DNA of 27,965 nt from assembly GCA_001970955.1 (NCBI GenBank), contig MPUH01000968.1:1-27965 (forward strand). Direction: 5' to 3'. The notes beneath the pieces were generated by a model, which did no database searches, was not told the DNA's origin, and saw only the letters and a program-made list of their open reading frames with translations. Positions within the stretch are counted from its first letter, which is position 1. Every line of letters begins with the position of its first letter. Shown one piece after another: positions 17,641-27,206 of this stretch. Position numbers and translations under genes: made by a program. This DNA comes from Stentor coeruleus (taxonomy: Eukaryota > Ciliophora > Heterotrichea > Heterotrichida > Stentoridae).

Positions 17641-18972
17641 ATGACCGAGAGTTTTGTCAAAAACAATGGGAGCATTGCGCTTAATAATAATTTAGGAAAA
17701 GAAAAATTCACTGACGACTCTGAAAGTCAAAACTTAAGCTTTGTCTCTATAGAAAAACAACAAAGACAATTAAAAGTTAAATATCACTTAAACTTACTCA
17801 ACCAATGGAAGATGCTAAGATTTTTAAGTGCTTTATTTGGCACACTTGCTATAATTCCTGCAACAATATCTTATGAATCCAGCTACTCAGCAGACCGAAC
17901 CTATAATAAATGTGTAATAGTCACTGAAAACCAATATTTTTGGCGTCTTATAACATTATTTTTTAGCTATATAGGTATCCTACTGCAAATTCCTTTCAAA
18001 GCTTCATACTACAAATGGTTAGCCATCTATCCATGGACCTTTACAGAACTCACGCCAGCTTTTAAACCAACTTTTCTTGATATTTTAGAACTTATGAGAA
18101 AACGTAAGCCTCTAGAATATATAAAAGGCCAATATACTTATTTAGTTATTATATTGTTCCTGATTTTTCCATATCCAGGTGTTAATGTGCAAATTCATAT
18201 CCCTCAGCAAATTAATTTCATTGATTATTCCTTGTGTTATTATCTAGAAGAAATATTATATTTTATCATGTTTCTAAGGCCAATTTACTTAATTTTTACA
18301 CTATTTAGTTATGGACAGTTCCATAATGCTTTAGCTTTTCGGGTTAGAGAGAAGTATAGGGTTAAAGATACAATTATGTTCCATGTAAAGTCTTATACTT
18401 GGCTTCATCCGAAAAAAATGCTATTTTTTGTGTTTTTCATACAAGGGATTTTGTTTTTTGCTGTAGGTCTTAGGGTTTTTGAAAGGATGATTAAGTTTAG
18501 GAATACTAATTTCGAGTCATTTGAAACCTCAGTTTGGTGTATATATGTTACAATTTTTACTATTGGATATGGAGATACTGTACCAACATCAGTCCCTTCG
18601 CGATTTGTGATATTTTTAAGTTTGATTTGGGCTAGGGTTATATTGTCTATGACACTTGTTACAGTTAGAAATATAATGAGGCTAAGTCCAAAAGAAATTA
18701 AAGCTTATAATGCTATTATTAGTGCTAGAGAACGTGGGTGTTTTATTGCGGATATTGTTTCTGAAAGAATGATTAGAGATAGTAAGGTGAGGAAGTGGGA
18801 TACGTTTTCGAATAAAATTAGGAATTTTTTTAGGAGGTTTAAGAAGAGGAAGCTGTTGGAAAGTGTGGATTTACATACCGAAAATCTGTATTTAGAAAAT
18901 CAGATTGAAAAAGTAGGCCATATTGCTGATGCAATTCAGCTAAAACTTGAAAGGATCCTAAAAGATATTTAG
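17641..18972 (+). CDS. SK-like potassium channel subunit
   Basis: A 443-residue channel subunit with six hydrophobic segments: S1 about 58-76, S2 100-118, S3 164-178, S4 205-223, S5 260-279 and S6 322-342. The pore helix is at 294-306 and the K+ selectivity filter TIGYGD at 307-312. S4 holds only one Arg (213), so it is not a voltage sensor. After S6, residues 349-385 (LSPKEIKAYNAIISARERG...IVSERMIRD) stand where SK channels have their calmodulin-binding domain, and a basic region and a short coiled coil (410-440) follow. SK channels are opened by Ca2+/calmodulin and hyperpolarise the membrane; in ciliates this controls ciliary beat and contraction. That regulation is inference here. The N-tail (1-50) is soluble. 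The stop is TAG. Confidence 0.9.
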   Translation: MTESFVKNNGSIALNNNLGKEKFTDDSESQNLSFVSIEKQQRQLKVKYHLNLLNQWKMLRFLSALFGTLAIIPATISYESSYSADRTYNKCVIVTENQYFWRLITLFFSYIGILLQIPFKASYYKWLAIYPWTFTELTPAFKPTFLDILELMRKRKPLEYIKGQYTYLVIILFLIFPYPGVNVQIHIPQQINFIDYSLCYYLEEILYFIMFLRPIYLIFTLFSYGQFHNALAFRVREKYRVKDTIMFHVKSYTWLHPKKMLFFVFFIQGILFFAVGLRVFERMIKFRNTNFESFETSVWCIYVTIFTIGYGDTVPTSVPSRFVIFLSLIWARVILSMTLVTVRNIMRLSPKEIKAYNAIISARERGCFIADIVSERMIRDSKVRKWDTFSNKIRNFFRRFKKRKLLESVDLHTENLYLENQIEKVGHIADAIQLKLERILKDI

Positions 18973-19383
18973 TTAAAGTGATTTACTTGCATGGCTTGAT
19001 TACTATATTTAGATCTTTAAAAATAAAATTTACTCCAGCATTAATAGAAATTTTAATTCATGCTATTATCCCAAACAATCATCTTAGCATTAACTAAAAT
19101 CTCTCTAAAAAATTAATCAAAACTTCTCCATCTTATAAGCCTTACTTTCCAACTTTATATAATTTCAACTTATACATCCACCCCCAATAAAAACCCTATA
19201 AACACTTAATTCATCATTAAATATCCCTTCATCCTCATCATATTGATTCTAAATCCTAAACTTTCCTATATTTATTTTTTATCAACCCAATTCCACTTTC
19301 CTACAATGAAAAAGCTTATATAATAATAATTTCAAACAAAATTTCAAGAGAAATTCAGTTGAAGTATTATATAATTAAGTAAA
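18973..19383. other. Intergenic DNA, C-rich 5' flank of the CDPK
   Basis: From about 19060 to 19310 the plus strand is strongly C-rich and G-poor, including a run of five C. It has AT-rich stretches just before the ATG. No ORF. Confidence 0.6.
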
Positions 19384-20838
19384 ATGGGGTCAATGTGCAC
19401 TGCTGGTAATGCTAATCAAGCTGCGAAACCAAAGCGAATAAATAGTATGCCAAACATTGAATATGATATGTCTGTACCAATAAATTTCGTTAAGCCTCAA
19501 CGAAAAAACTTTTTTAAAGACTACGAATCAGATAATCAAATCATAGGGACTGGGCTTTATGGGGTAATAAAAAGATGTAAACATAAAAGGTCAGGATTGC
19601 AGTATGCAGTTAAAGAAGTTGCAAAATCAGGGTTATCTCCTGCAATGCTTAAAAATAATGCAATGTTTCATCAGATTGAGATATTAAAAGAAATCGACCA
19701 CCCTTGCGTGCTTAGGATCCATGATTTTTATGAAGATAGGTATAATTGTTATATTGTTATGGATTTTTACTCAGGAGGGGATTTAATTGATAGAGTTTTG
19801 AATCTTGGCAAGCTTTCTGAGACTGAATGCGCTGTTATCATGTGGCAGATTTTGTCTGCGATTACTTATTTGCATAATAAACGTATTGTTCATAGGGATA
19901 TTAAACCTGAGAATATAGTACTTGAAGATAATGAAAGTACAATTTCGGTAAAAATCGTTGATTTTGATAATGCTGTCCATTATGATACACCATTACAAGG
20001 TGTTGTAGGAACTCTAGAATACATGGCCCCCGAAATTTTTGAAGGTAACTACAACGAAAAAGTTGATATCTGGAGCACTGGTGTAATGCTCTATGTTCTC
20101 TTAAGTGGAAACTCTCCTTTCGGTTCTGAATCTACTGATACTGTTAAACTAAACATAAAAAAAGGCCACTACGACTTAGAAAGTCAAGTGTGGAGAGAAA
20201 TATCAACTGAAGCTAAAGATTTAATAAAAAAACTTCTAGTAATAGACCCAGATCAGCGACTTTCAGCTCATCAAGCTCTAAACCACAGCTGGGTCCAAAG
20301 TGGTAGTATGCATAATGATGAGTTTATAAAAACTTTAATGCGAGTTAAAGAGTTTTCAAGCCATAATCGGGTAACAGAAGTACTTTACACATATATTCTA
20401 AGCCATATAATCCCATATTCAAGTTTGAAATCTTTAAGACTTGCATTTCAGTCTTTAGATTACAATGCTGATGGGAAACTCAGTAAAAATGAAATTTTGT
20501 ATGCTCTTAATTCAGCTATGGATGTAAATATTGCTGCTGAAACTGTTGAGATTATTTTCCTTAATGGGGATTCAGATAAAAATGGATTTCTTGAGTATTC
20601 GGAGTTTTTAAGGGCGGCTATTGAACAGAAACAGCTGCTTAGTGATGAGAATATAGAGAAAGCATTTAAGATGATTGATACAAATGGACGTGGGAAAGTT
20701 AGTTATAAGGATTTTTGCTCAGCACTTGGCATGGATATATGCAAGAATACGTTAAAAGATATGGCATTTATTATAGATAAAGAGAGGCGAGGGACTATTA
20801 CATATGAATGCTTTAAGAACTTTCTACTTAGCAGTTAG
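19384..20838 (+). CDS. Calcium-dependent protein kinase (CDPK) with DFD motif
   Basis: A 484-residue CDPK. The N-terminus MGSMCTAG carries Gly2 and Cys5 for myristoylation and palmitoylation. The kinase domain (about 48-304) has a good Gly loop GTGLYG (55-60), ATP Lys77, HRDIKPEN (170-177) and MAPE (214-217). The DFG motif reads DFD (193-195): the metal-binding Asp is kept but the Gly is Asp. After the junction region, four EF-hand loops follow at 369-380 (DYNADGKLSKNE), 406-417 (DSDKNGFLEYSE), 442-453 (DTNGRGKVSYKD) and 475-486 (DKERRGTITYEC). The first two look fully functional, the third ends in Asp and the fourth lacks the final acidic residue. It should be a Ca2+-activated membrane-attached kinase; how the DFD change affects activity is unclear. 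The stop is TAG. Confidence 0.93.
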   Translation: MGSMCTAGNANQAAKPKRINSMPNIEYDMSVPINFVKPQRKNFFKDYESDNQIIGTGLYGVIKRCKHKRSGLQYAVKEVAKSGLSPAMLKNNAMFHQIEILKEIDHPCVLRIHDFYEDRYNCYIVMDFYSGGDLIDRVLNLGKLSETECAVIMWQILSAITYLHNKRIVHRDIKPENIVLEDNESTISVKIVDFDNAVHYDTPLQGVVGTLEYMAPEIFEGNYNEKVDIWSTGVMLYVLLSGNSPFGSESTDTVKLNIKKGHYDLESQVWREISTEAKDLIKKLLVIDPDQRLSAHQALNHSWVQSGSMHNDEFIKTLMRVKEFSSHNRVTEVLYTYILSHIIPYSSLKSLRLAFQSLDYNADGKLSKNEILYALNSAMDVNIAAETVEIIFLNGDSDKNGFLEYSEFLRAAIEQKQLLSDENIEKAFKMIDTNGRGKVSYKDFCSALGMDICKNTLKDMAFIIDKERRGTITYECFKNFLLSS

Positions 20839-21392
20839 TAATTTTTGTTAATTTTAAAATTGATTTAAGGTGAATTCATTGATCATTAGATTGCTAAACA
20901 TGCTTAGGGAGATTTTGCTGTCGTTTTTATTTCTGCTTTTTGAATAAGTTATAGGAATTCAATGCTATTATATCGTACATTAAGCCCTTAGCTTATCAAA
21001 GCTATTTGCAAATTTCTTGTCTGTGTCTGGAACACAAGCTTTNTTAAACATGCTTAGGGAGATTTGCTGTCGTTTTTATTTCTGCTTTTTGAATAAGTTA
21101 TAGGAATTCAATGTTATTATATCGTAAATTAAGCCCTTAGCTTATCAAAGCTATTTGCAAATTTCTTGTCTGTGTCTGGAACACAAGCTTTTTAATGTTT
21201 GATTGATACTTATATAAAGTTGAGATTTTGGTCTAATATAATTACAATACTTATTATAAAAACCTTAAAGACTACTGTATTATTCAATTACACTTAATAT
21301 CCCAAGTATTTTGCACTAATACTTGATAAAGATTAGAAATTTTGATATAATGCCATAAAACTTATTCTAAACTCCTGATAAAAATATATTAA
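20839..21392. other. Gap between convergent genes with a join duplication
   Basis: Noncoding; it holds the large duplication around 21043. The right part (21200-21390) is C-rich on plus, the 3' flank of the minus-strand gene to the right. Gene-like minus-strand stretches near 20900-21190 contain TAA codons and are at chance level. Confidence 0.5.
20895..21191. repeat. 148-bp duplicated contig ends around an N
   Basis: Bases 20895-21042 repeat as 21045-21191 across an N at 21043, with one indel (gattttg versus gatttg) and two substitutions. It is most simply an unmerged overlap of two contigs or two alleles. Confidence 0.9.
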
Positions 21393-22190
21393 TTAACTAT
21401 CTTCTGAGTCATCCAAAACCTTAAAATAAAGTCTTTTTGGTGACACTGATAAAACATTGTTATGCAATCCAGAATAATCACTGCTTTCTACCTTCCTCCT
21501 CCTCGTCCTCCTTTGTTGTATCCTTTCAGCAAGCCAGTTATCATTATTAGATCCATAAGAAATTCTAGTCTGAGCAACACCTTTCAGCTTACTTCTTTTC
21601 GTTGTATCATAAATATTTTTTCTGTTCGAATATTTATGCCGAATATTATCCCAAGTATTATCACAAAATGCATCAGTGACTTTGCACTTGCATCTTGTCT
21701 CTGCGCAATCAGAGCAGGCAATATTTTCCATATCCCCATGCATAACAGCTTTAAGATTTAAAACTGCAGCTTTTAAAGGTTTTTTCTTTCTTGAAGGACT
21801 TTTACTCCATACAACTTTGACTGGAGGGAAGATTTTTGCCTTGAATTTAAGTTTATTTATATTCTGATAAAGGTCTGCAAGAATACATTGTTTTTCTAAT
21901 TCGACATTAAGACTTGATTGTGGGTATTTAGATGCTCTAAAAGCGTTGTCTTGGGTTTTAGAGATTTTAGCCTCAGAGAGAGGTGAGAATTGATGTTTAG
22001 AGTCTTGGGGTTTATATTTGAAATCTAACGATGCAGAAATTGAGTTTAAGGGGACTGAAGGACTTCCGATGATTTTTGATAGCTTTTCTTGATCCATGAA
22101 TATAGGGTATTGCTCAGCGTAGGTATATTCTTTGTTTGATTTAGAGAAAAGATCATCAAAGCTTGGCTGGCTTCGGTTTACAAAGTTCAT
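21393..22190 (-). CDS. Hypothetical protein with Cys cluster, 265 aa
   Basis: A 265-residue protein with ATG start and TAA stop. Residues 1-95 are Ser/Pro/Lys-rich and probably disordered. A basic stretch follows (about 113-148, including SKSPSRKKKPLK). Then comes a cysteine cluster C159-x2-C162-x4-C167-x-C169-x6-C176, which could bind Zn2+ or form a small disulfide knot. The region 183-235 is strongly basic and ends in QQRRTRRRK (225-233), a possible nuclear-localisation or nucleic-acid-binding stretch. The C-terminus is acidic (DDSEDS). I do not recognise the family. The G-rich plus-strand DNA upstream (22201-22320) is the expected sense-strand 5' flank. Confidence 0.75.
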   Translation of the reverse strand: MNFVNRSQPSFDDLFSKSNKEYTYAEQYPIFMDQEKLSKIIGSPSVPLNSISASLDFKYKPQDSKHQFSPLSEAKISKTQDNAFRASKYPQSSLNVELEKQCILADLYQNINKLKFKAKIFPPVKVVWSKSPSRKKKPLKAAVLNLKAVMHGDMENIACSDCAETRCKCKVTDAFCDNTWDNIRHKYSNRKNIYDTTKRSKLKGVAQTRISYGSNNDNWLAERIQQRRTRRRKVESSDYSGLHNNVLSVSPKRLYFKVLDDSEDS

Positions 22191-23112
22191 TTATTTTTTG
22201 TTATTTTTTCGATTCTAGTTCGATTTATATGAGAAATTTTAGATTATGGAAATTTGTGAGGATTTTAATTAGAGGTTTGAGGTTGCTGGTAAGAATAAGT
22301 TTTTTTTGTTTTGGATTATGATATATAGATTGATGAAAAGGATAGGGTGTTAAGAATAATTACTTGAAATTTGTCAGTGAAAATATTTATTTGATTTACT
22401 TTGCATATTATATCTTGCATTTTTAATAGATGCTTTTAAATTAAGCTGACTATAGTACAATTTTATTATAATCTTTGAGCTGCAGTTAATATTGTGCAAA
22501 TCTTGAGTATGGGCATCTCATTCTGATTTTTTATTTGAATAGATTTCAAGTTCAGAATTTCTTCATTTTCTATTATAATTACACTACTATATGATGTAAT
22601 TATACTTTTTCATTCATTATTATATGTTAGAAAGTGTTAATTATAAGTATATACATTTGTAATCATTTAAGCATTATATATGCCATTTATGTTTACTTAT
22701 GCACATAATTTATCATTTTATATGAGTGCTGATTATATAATTCTTTAATCATTTACAACTATTTTGATCTAGTACCTTTCATTAAAGACAAATAATTAAA
22801 TTATTTTTCGCAGCTGCCATGAGTTTTTATGAGGTCTCAAGTGTTACTTTAGTGAAAATAATCTCATATCATACTTTCATTAGAAATTTTAGACTAATTT
22901 CCTTATCTTGATGATATTTTAATCTTCAAAATAGAGATTTCGACATATAAAATATCTAATCCCTAGGAAACAGAGCTATTTTTAAGTCTAGCATCAACTT
23001 GAATTCTAGCTTAATTATAATATTTTGAAACTGAAAAAGTTTATTACATAAAAATGTCTATTATACTCATAAAAATACGCTAGGGATAAAATACTTGTTA
23101 TATTAATATAAA
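22191..23112. other. AT-rich intergenic DNA
   Basis: The first 150 bases are the 5' flank of the gene to the left. The rest is AT-rich with no supported gene; a minus-strand open stretch of about 45 codons near 22470-22620 is at chance level. Confidence 0.5.
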
Positions 23113-23343
23113 CTAGGATACTATTTTTTTTAGATGATTTGCGAATATAATATTGACTTTTGGGTTGGATATCAAAATTTTGCCTTCTGTAACAAAATTT
23201 TCGAGCGTTTTATTTTCGACAATCCATTCTAAATCTTTTTCAGGCAAATTTTCTATGGAGCGTCTTAGACGAGAATGGAGGCTGATTTTTAAGTTTTTCA
23301 TCATCTTTTTTTGCCTCTGATTATAGCTAACACAAACTCCCAT
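23113..23343 (-). CDS. Small acylated protein, 76 aa
   Basis: An ATG-to-TAG ORF starting MGVCVSYN, a good N-myristoylation signal (Gly2, Ser6) with Cys4 for palmitoylation. A basic stretch (9-30, with RQKKMMKNLK and RLRRS) could bind acidic lipids. The rest is a short helical, Leu/Glu/Asn-containing region. It has no membrane segment. The small size, N-terminal signal and basic patch suggest a membrane-peripheral protein; no family is recognised. The acyl start is unlikely to arise by chance in a random ORF, which is the main reason to accept this gene despite its length. Confidence 0.6.
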   Translation of the reverse strand: MGVCVSYNQRQKKMMKNLKISLHSRLRRSIENLPEKDLEWIVENKTLENFVTEGKILISNPKVNIIFANHLKKIVS

Positions 23344-25073
23344 TTTTTTATAAGTTCAACTAATATAATAAATGCATAAATACTTAAACTATAAGCTCAA
23401 TAAAAAATATAAATTATATCAGAAATTTAAACAAGATAGATTAGATTGATTATTTATAGATAAGAATTTGAAAATCCTAAGAAATTTGGGTTTAGCAAAT
23501 ATTTTAAAAAAGTTTAGTTTGATAAATGATATATTTTTATAAGGATTAGTTGACAATATTTTAAAGTTCAAAACTATCAAATTACCAAGTTTTATACCTC
23601 ATAAACTGTGGACCCAATATAGACTAGGAATATAAGATAAAAGCCTAATAATAAAATCGCTTCTTTTTCCATATATTTTTTGATAGAAAAATTATGTCAT
23701 AAATAATGACTGTACTTAACTAGAAATATCATGTGTCTACTCCATTATCTATTGAAAGGATGCAAGATTTTAATGTTTAATTGTTTTTATTCATTTGAAG
23801 TCTTCTAAAGAAATTTTGGCGATCATATAAGTTATAGAGTAAAGTATGCTTGAAAAAAATTGGATTGCTTTTATGCTTCTTAATTGGAATATCTTGAAAT
23901 TAGATATATTATTTGTAAATATAGATAAAATACTTAAAAATTAGTATTTCATCATAAGGATAAAGGCAAAAGCCGTGAGAAAAAAATGTTTGTTTATGAA
24001 AGCTGTAAAAAGTCTAAAATTTTAGAGATAAATTAAATGCAATAGGTCGGGAAGAATAATTTATATGATTATAAAATAATGCGGTAGTAAAAACAAAGGG
24101 AAGAATAAAATTATTTGAACTTTACTAGCTAAAATATATACTTTGAGGAGTTTTATTTCCATTTTTAGCTTTTCATGCGCAGCTAGAAATTATAGCAAAA
24201 ATATTTATTAAAAACTGAGTTAAAATAGTAATAGACAAAACTAAATAGAATAATGCTATAATTATATTTAAATATGCAAATTTAAATACTCTCTTATACA
24301 CAATCTTATATCATTCTAATCATTATCTTCCATAGCTTATCTTGAAAAAATACTTTTATCATTAAAAATACTAGTAAATTTCTAAGTCATATATAAAATT
24401 ATTTTTAAGTTCTATTATTATAGATTTAGTTAGAAAAATTACTTTATTTAAGAATTCTCTTATGAAATAATTAGCTTTATATTATACTATGAATTAATCA
24501 ATAATCATTTTTAAACATGCTATACAAACAAAGTTATATCAAAAAACAAGTCCCATAGAAAAGTTTGCTAAAGTTTTATTTTTACAAATATATAATTTAA
24601 AGGCTTTGAATTTGATGTTTTACTCCAAGATTTGAAAAAACACTTAGAGAAAACCACGAAAAACAAGAAATAATCAAGCGATAATTCCTAACCTAATACT
24701 ATACTCCAAGATTTAAATTTTAGTCAAGAGCTGCTGCTATATCTGTAAAACACCTTCTGTATTTAATGTTTTTGAATCTTCATCATACAAAAAACCAACA
24801 TAAAAATTCTTCAAAAATCCATGATTTTCCTTAATTATCACAAAGTCCTACAAAATAACAATAAATCCAGGGTTTTCAGCTAATACGCTCTATAATAACA
24901 TCAAGAAAATCCTCAAGTTCCAAAAAAAAACTTTGTAAGACATAACTATAGCCTTAATCTTGAAAATTATAATCTATAATAATAAAAAATACTATACTAA
25001 GCTTATCAAAGGTATTTATATAATATTTATAAGCTTTAAAAATTTTTATTAATTTGGTTTATTAAGTAATATT
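23344..25073. other. AT-rich intergenic DNA
   Basis: About 1.7 kb without a supported gene. The left part around 23440-23560 is mildly G-rich (5' flank of the minus-strand gene) and the right part (about 24600-24960) is C-rich (5' flank of the LC8 gene). A gene-like plus-strand frame near 23820-24120 carries several stops and no clear motif. Confidence 0.5.
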
Positions 25074-25391
25074 ATGGCACAGATTGGGGAAAACAAAGAG
25101 GATTTAAGGCCGTTTATGGATGCTAGGGTGTTATGGCCACCTGATATGCCTGATGATATGCTAGAGGATGCTGTTAAAATTGCTAAAGAAGCGACTACTA
25201 CTTATGAGATTGAAACTCAAGGACAAGAAGTGGCTAAGTTTATTAAACAAAGATTTGATGATAAGTGGCTACCTTATTGGCATGTTATTGTTGGGAAAGG
25301 ATTTGGATGTCATTGCACGCATGAGGCTCGGAGATTTATTTACTTTTATATTGGCAAGCATGCATTTATGATCTACAAGCTAGGCTTTTAA
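25074..25391 (+). CDS. Dynein light chain LC8 (DYNLL) type
   Basis: A 105-residue protein of the LC8 family, a dimeric hub that binds dynein intermediate chains and many other partners. It also serves axonemal dyneins and radial spokes in cilia. Family features are KQRFDDKWLPYWHVIVGKGF (58-77, human EFDKKYNPTWHCIVGRNF), the THE triad (82-84) and FIYFYIG (88-94). It ends KLGF where the human protein ends KSG. The N-terminus is about 15 residues longer than the 89-residue human protein (MAQIGENKEDLRPFMDARVL), as in several ciliary LC8 paralogues. Cys79 and Cys81 replace Ser and Val of GSYVTHE. The 5' flank is C-rich and the 3' flank G-rich. The stop is TAA. Confidence 0.95.
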   Translation: MAQIGENKEDLRPFMDARVLWPPDMPDDMLEDAVKIAKEATTTYEIETQGQEVAKFIKQRFDDKWLPYWHVIVGKGFGCHCTHEARRFIYFYIGKHAFMIYKLGF

Positions 25392-26312
25392 TAGTTTAAT
25401 TATTGCAGTATTTGAAGGTAAAGGGTTTTATAGTTGGAGCCAAAGCAAGCTTTGGCTAATTTTTAAAAAGAGTATTTGTGGGGAAGTTTTTTTTTTGGAC
25501 TGGTACTAGAAAGACCTTAACATGTATAGAAAAAGATGTGATTTATGAAATTTTGTGTATTAAATAGGATGATTTTAGTTCAAGAGGATATATGTGTTGA
25601 GATTGTATTTATATACAATGTATTGACATAATTTGTATCTGAGTATTGTGTGATGCTTATGCTAAAAATAATTAAACTAATATGTCGAAAATTTCAAATC
25701 CTATGTCTCGAAAAAATGTTCCTGACACTTTAGATTAAACTAAGAATTCTTTAAAATATTTTCACTTTATAATCGCCTAATCTTTTAATATATCAAACAG
25801 AATTAAAGACTATACCCAATCTTCATAAAAACCTAACTAGAAAAATTACCATAATCCAAGCCTAGGATCAAACATAAAAAAGCTACAAACTTTTACTTTA
25901 CAATATAAATCCTTTAAAACCTCTAAAAAAAACATAATCCAAAGCATGTAATTATTCCTACACCCACAAGGCATAAACAGAGAAGAAAAAAAACCCACAA
26001 ACCATAAAATTACCCGACAAATCCATCGTCAATAAGCCTCACAATCATCAAAATCCTCGTATTTCCCTTCATAAAAGCAAAAAATCCGCCAAATCCTCAA
26101 CAAAAACTCCCCAACCCCTCAAAACTACAAAAATTCCAACATTATTTTTTTCTAAAAAAAATCTCATCAACCTCATCCTAACATTCACTTTTTTACTATA
26201 TAAAAACCCCGAAACATATAATCCCTATCATTCATACGAAAAATTTTCTAAGGCTATCAAAAAACCATATTACCTAATCCTATACCCACATGAGCAGGTA
26301 TGCTTAATAGTA
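25392..26312. other. Intergenic DNA with the strongest skew switch in the window
   Basis: The first 250-300 bases are G-rich (3' flank of LC8). From about 25740 to 26280 the plus strand becomes extremely C-rich and G-poor: hand count 84 C to 12 G over 25981-26280, with one 60-base line holding no G at all. No ORF. Confidence 0.7.
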
Positions 26313-27206
26313 ATGGCTATAAATATGCAGTCGGTGATTCCAATACTAGAACAATTTTCCCAAGCTTTCTATTCAGATGATTTTCAAAGTCTTTTTATCC
26401 TTGACGATGAGATTCAAAGCATCTTAAAAAAGTCTCCAAACGTTTTTGGTCTGATAAATTCCCATCAAGAATACAGAAAATATCATGAAGACGCTTTGTT
26501 TTATGAAGAGTCTTTAGTTCATATCTTCAGTTCAGAATGGGATTTGGTTTCAGAGTCTAATGATATAAAAGTCGAAAGCCATTATTCTGGGGCTGATTTT
26601 TATACAAAAGCGTCTGTGCTTATTGAGTCAAATATTATGAAGACCCTTGCGGTGTTAAATGAAGTTGATCTTCTTCCGTCTTGGTATAAAATATATAGGA
26701 TTCATGCTTTATCACAAGTACAAGTTTTAGCTGCACCGGCTAAGTTCAAAAAACTCATGAAGTATCAATTTTGGTTCCCTTGGCCACTTACTAGTAGAGA
26801 ATGTCTTTTAGAGTTTTGTGCATATCCTGTTGCTGAAAAACAAGGTATGTTGATTGTAATGCGAACACCTTATGAGAAATATTTAAACTTTGAACTTCCT
26901 CCTGAAAACCTTGAGACTATTAGAATGAGTGTTACAATTGGATGTTTATTTATACAATACATTTCTCAGGATGTAACAAAAGTTTCTATATTAGTTCAAG
27001 CTAATGCTAATTTGATATCTAATACTTTATTACCAGAATGGTTGTTGAATTTTGGTAAGAAACAAATAATGTATTTTGTAATGGATTCATTAAGAGCAAC
27101 AGTTTTAGCTTTTGAAGGGAGTGAATATGAAAATCGAGTAAGAGATAAGGATGATTTTTATAGCTTTTTAAGAACAGTTCTTATAAAAGATGCGGCTATA
27201 GATTAG
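26313..27206 (+). CDS. START-domain protein (lipid-binding, putative)
   Basis: A 297-residue protein, mostly a START-type domain (about 55-290). Landmarks are the strand with IKVESHYSGAD (85-95), LIESNIMKTLAVLNEVDLLP (103-122), WYKIYRIHALSQV (124-136), YQFWFPWPLTSRECLLEF (151-168) and a C-terminal amphipathic helix (about 245-268). The FPWPL-S-R-E motif and the EVDLLPxWY motif are typical of START-domain proteins, which bind sterols, phospholipids or ceramide. The N-terminal 45 residues are helical. There is no membrane segment or PH domain, so it is probably a soluble lipid-transfer or lipid-sensing protein; the ligand cannot be read from sequence. The stop is TAG. The 3' flank is nearly C-free (44 G to 3 C over 27207-27420). 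Confidence 0.85.
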   Translation: MAINMQSVIPILEQFSQAFYSDDFQSLFILDDEIQSILKKSPNVFGLINSHQEYRKYHEDALFYEESLVHIFSSEWDLVSESNDIKVESHYSGADFYTKASVLIESNIMKTLAVLNEVDLLPSWYKIYRIHALSQVQVLAAPAKFKKLMKYQFWFPWPLTSRECLLEFCAYPVAEKQGMLIVMRTPYEKYLNFELPPENLETIRMSVTIGCLFIQYISQDVTKVSILVQANANLISNTLLPEWLLNFGKKQIMYFVMDSLRATVLAFEGSEYENRVRDKDDFYSFLRTVLIKDAAID

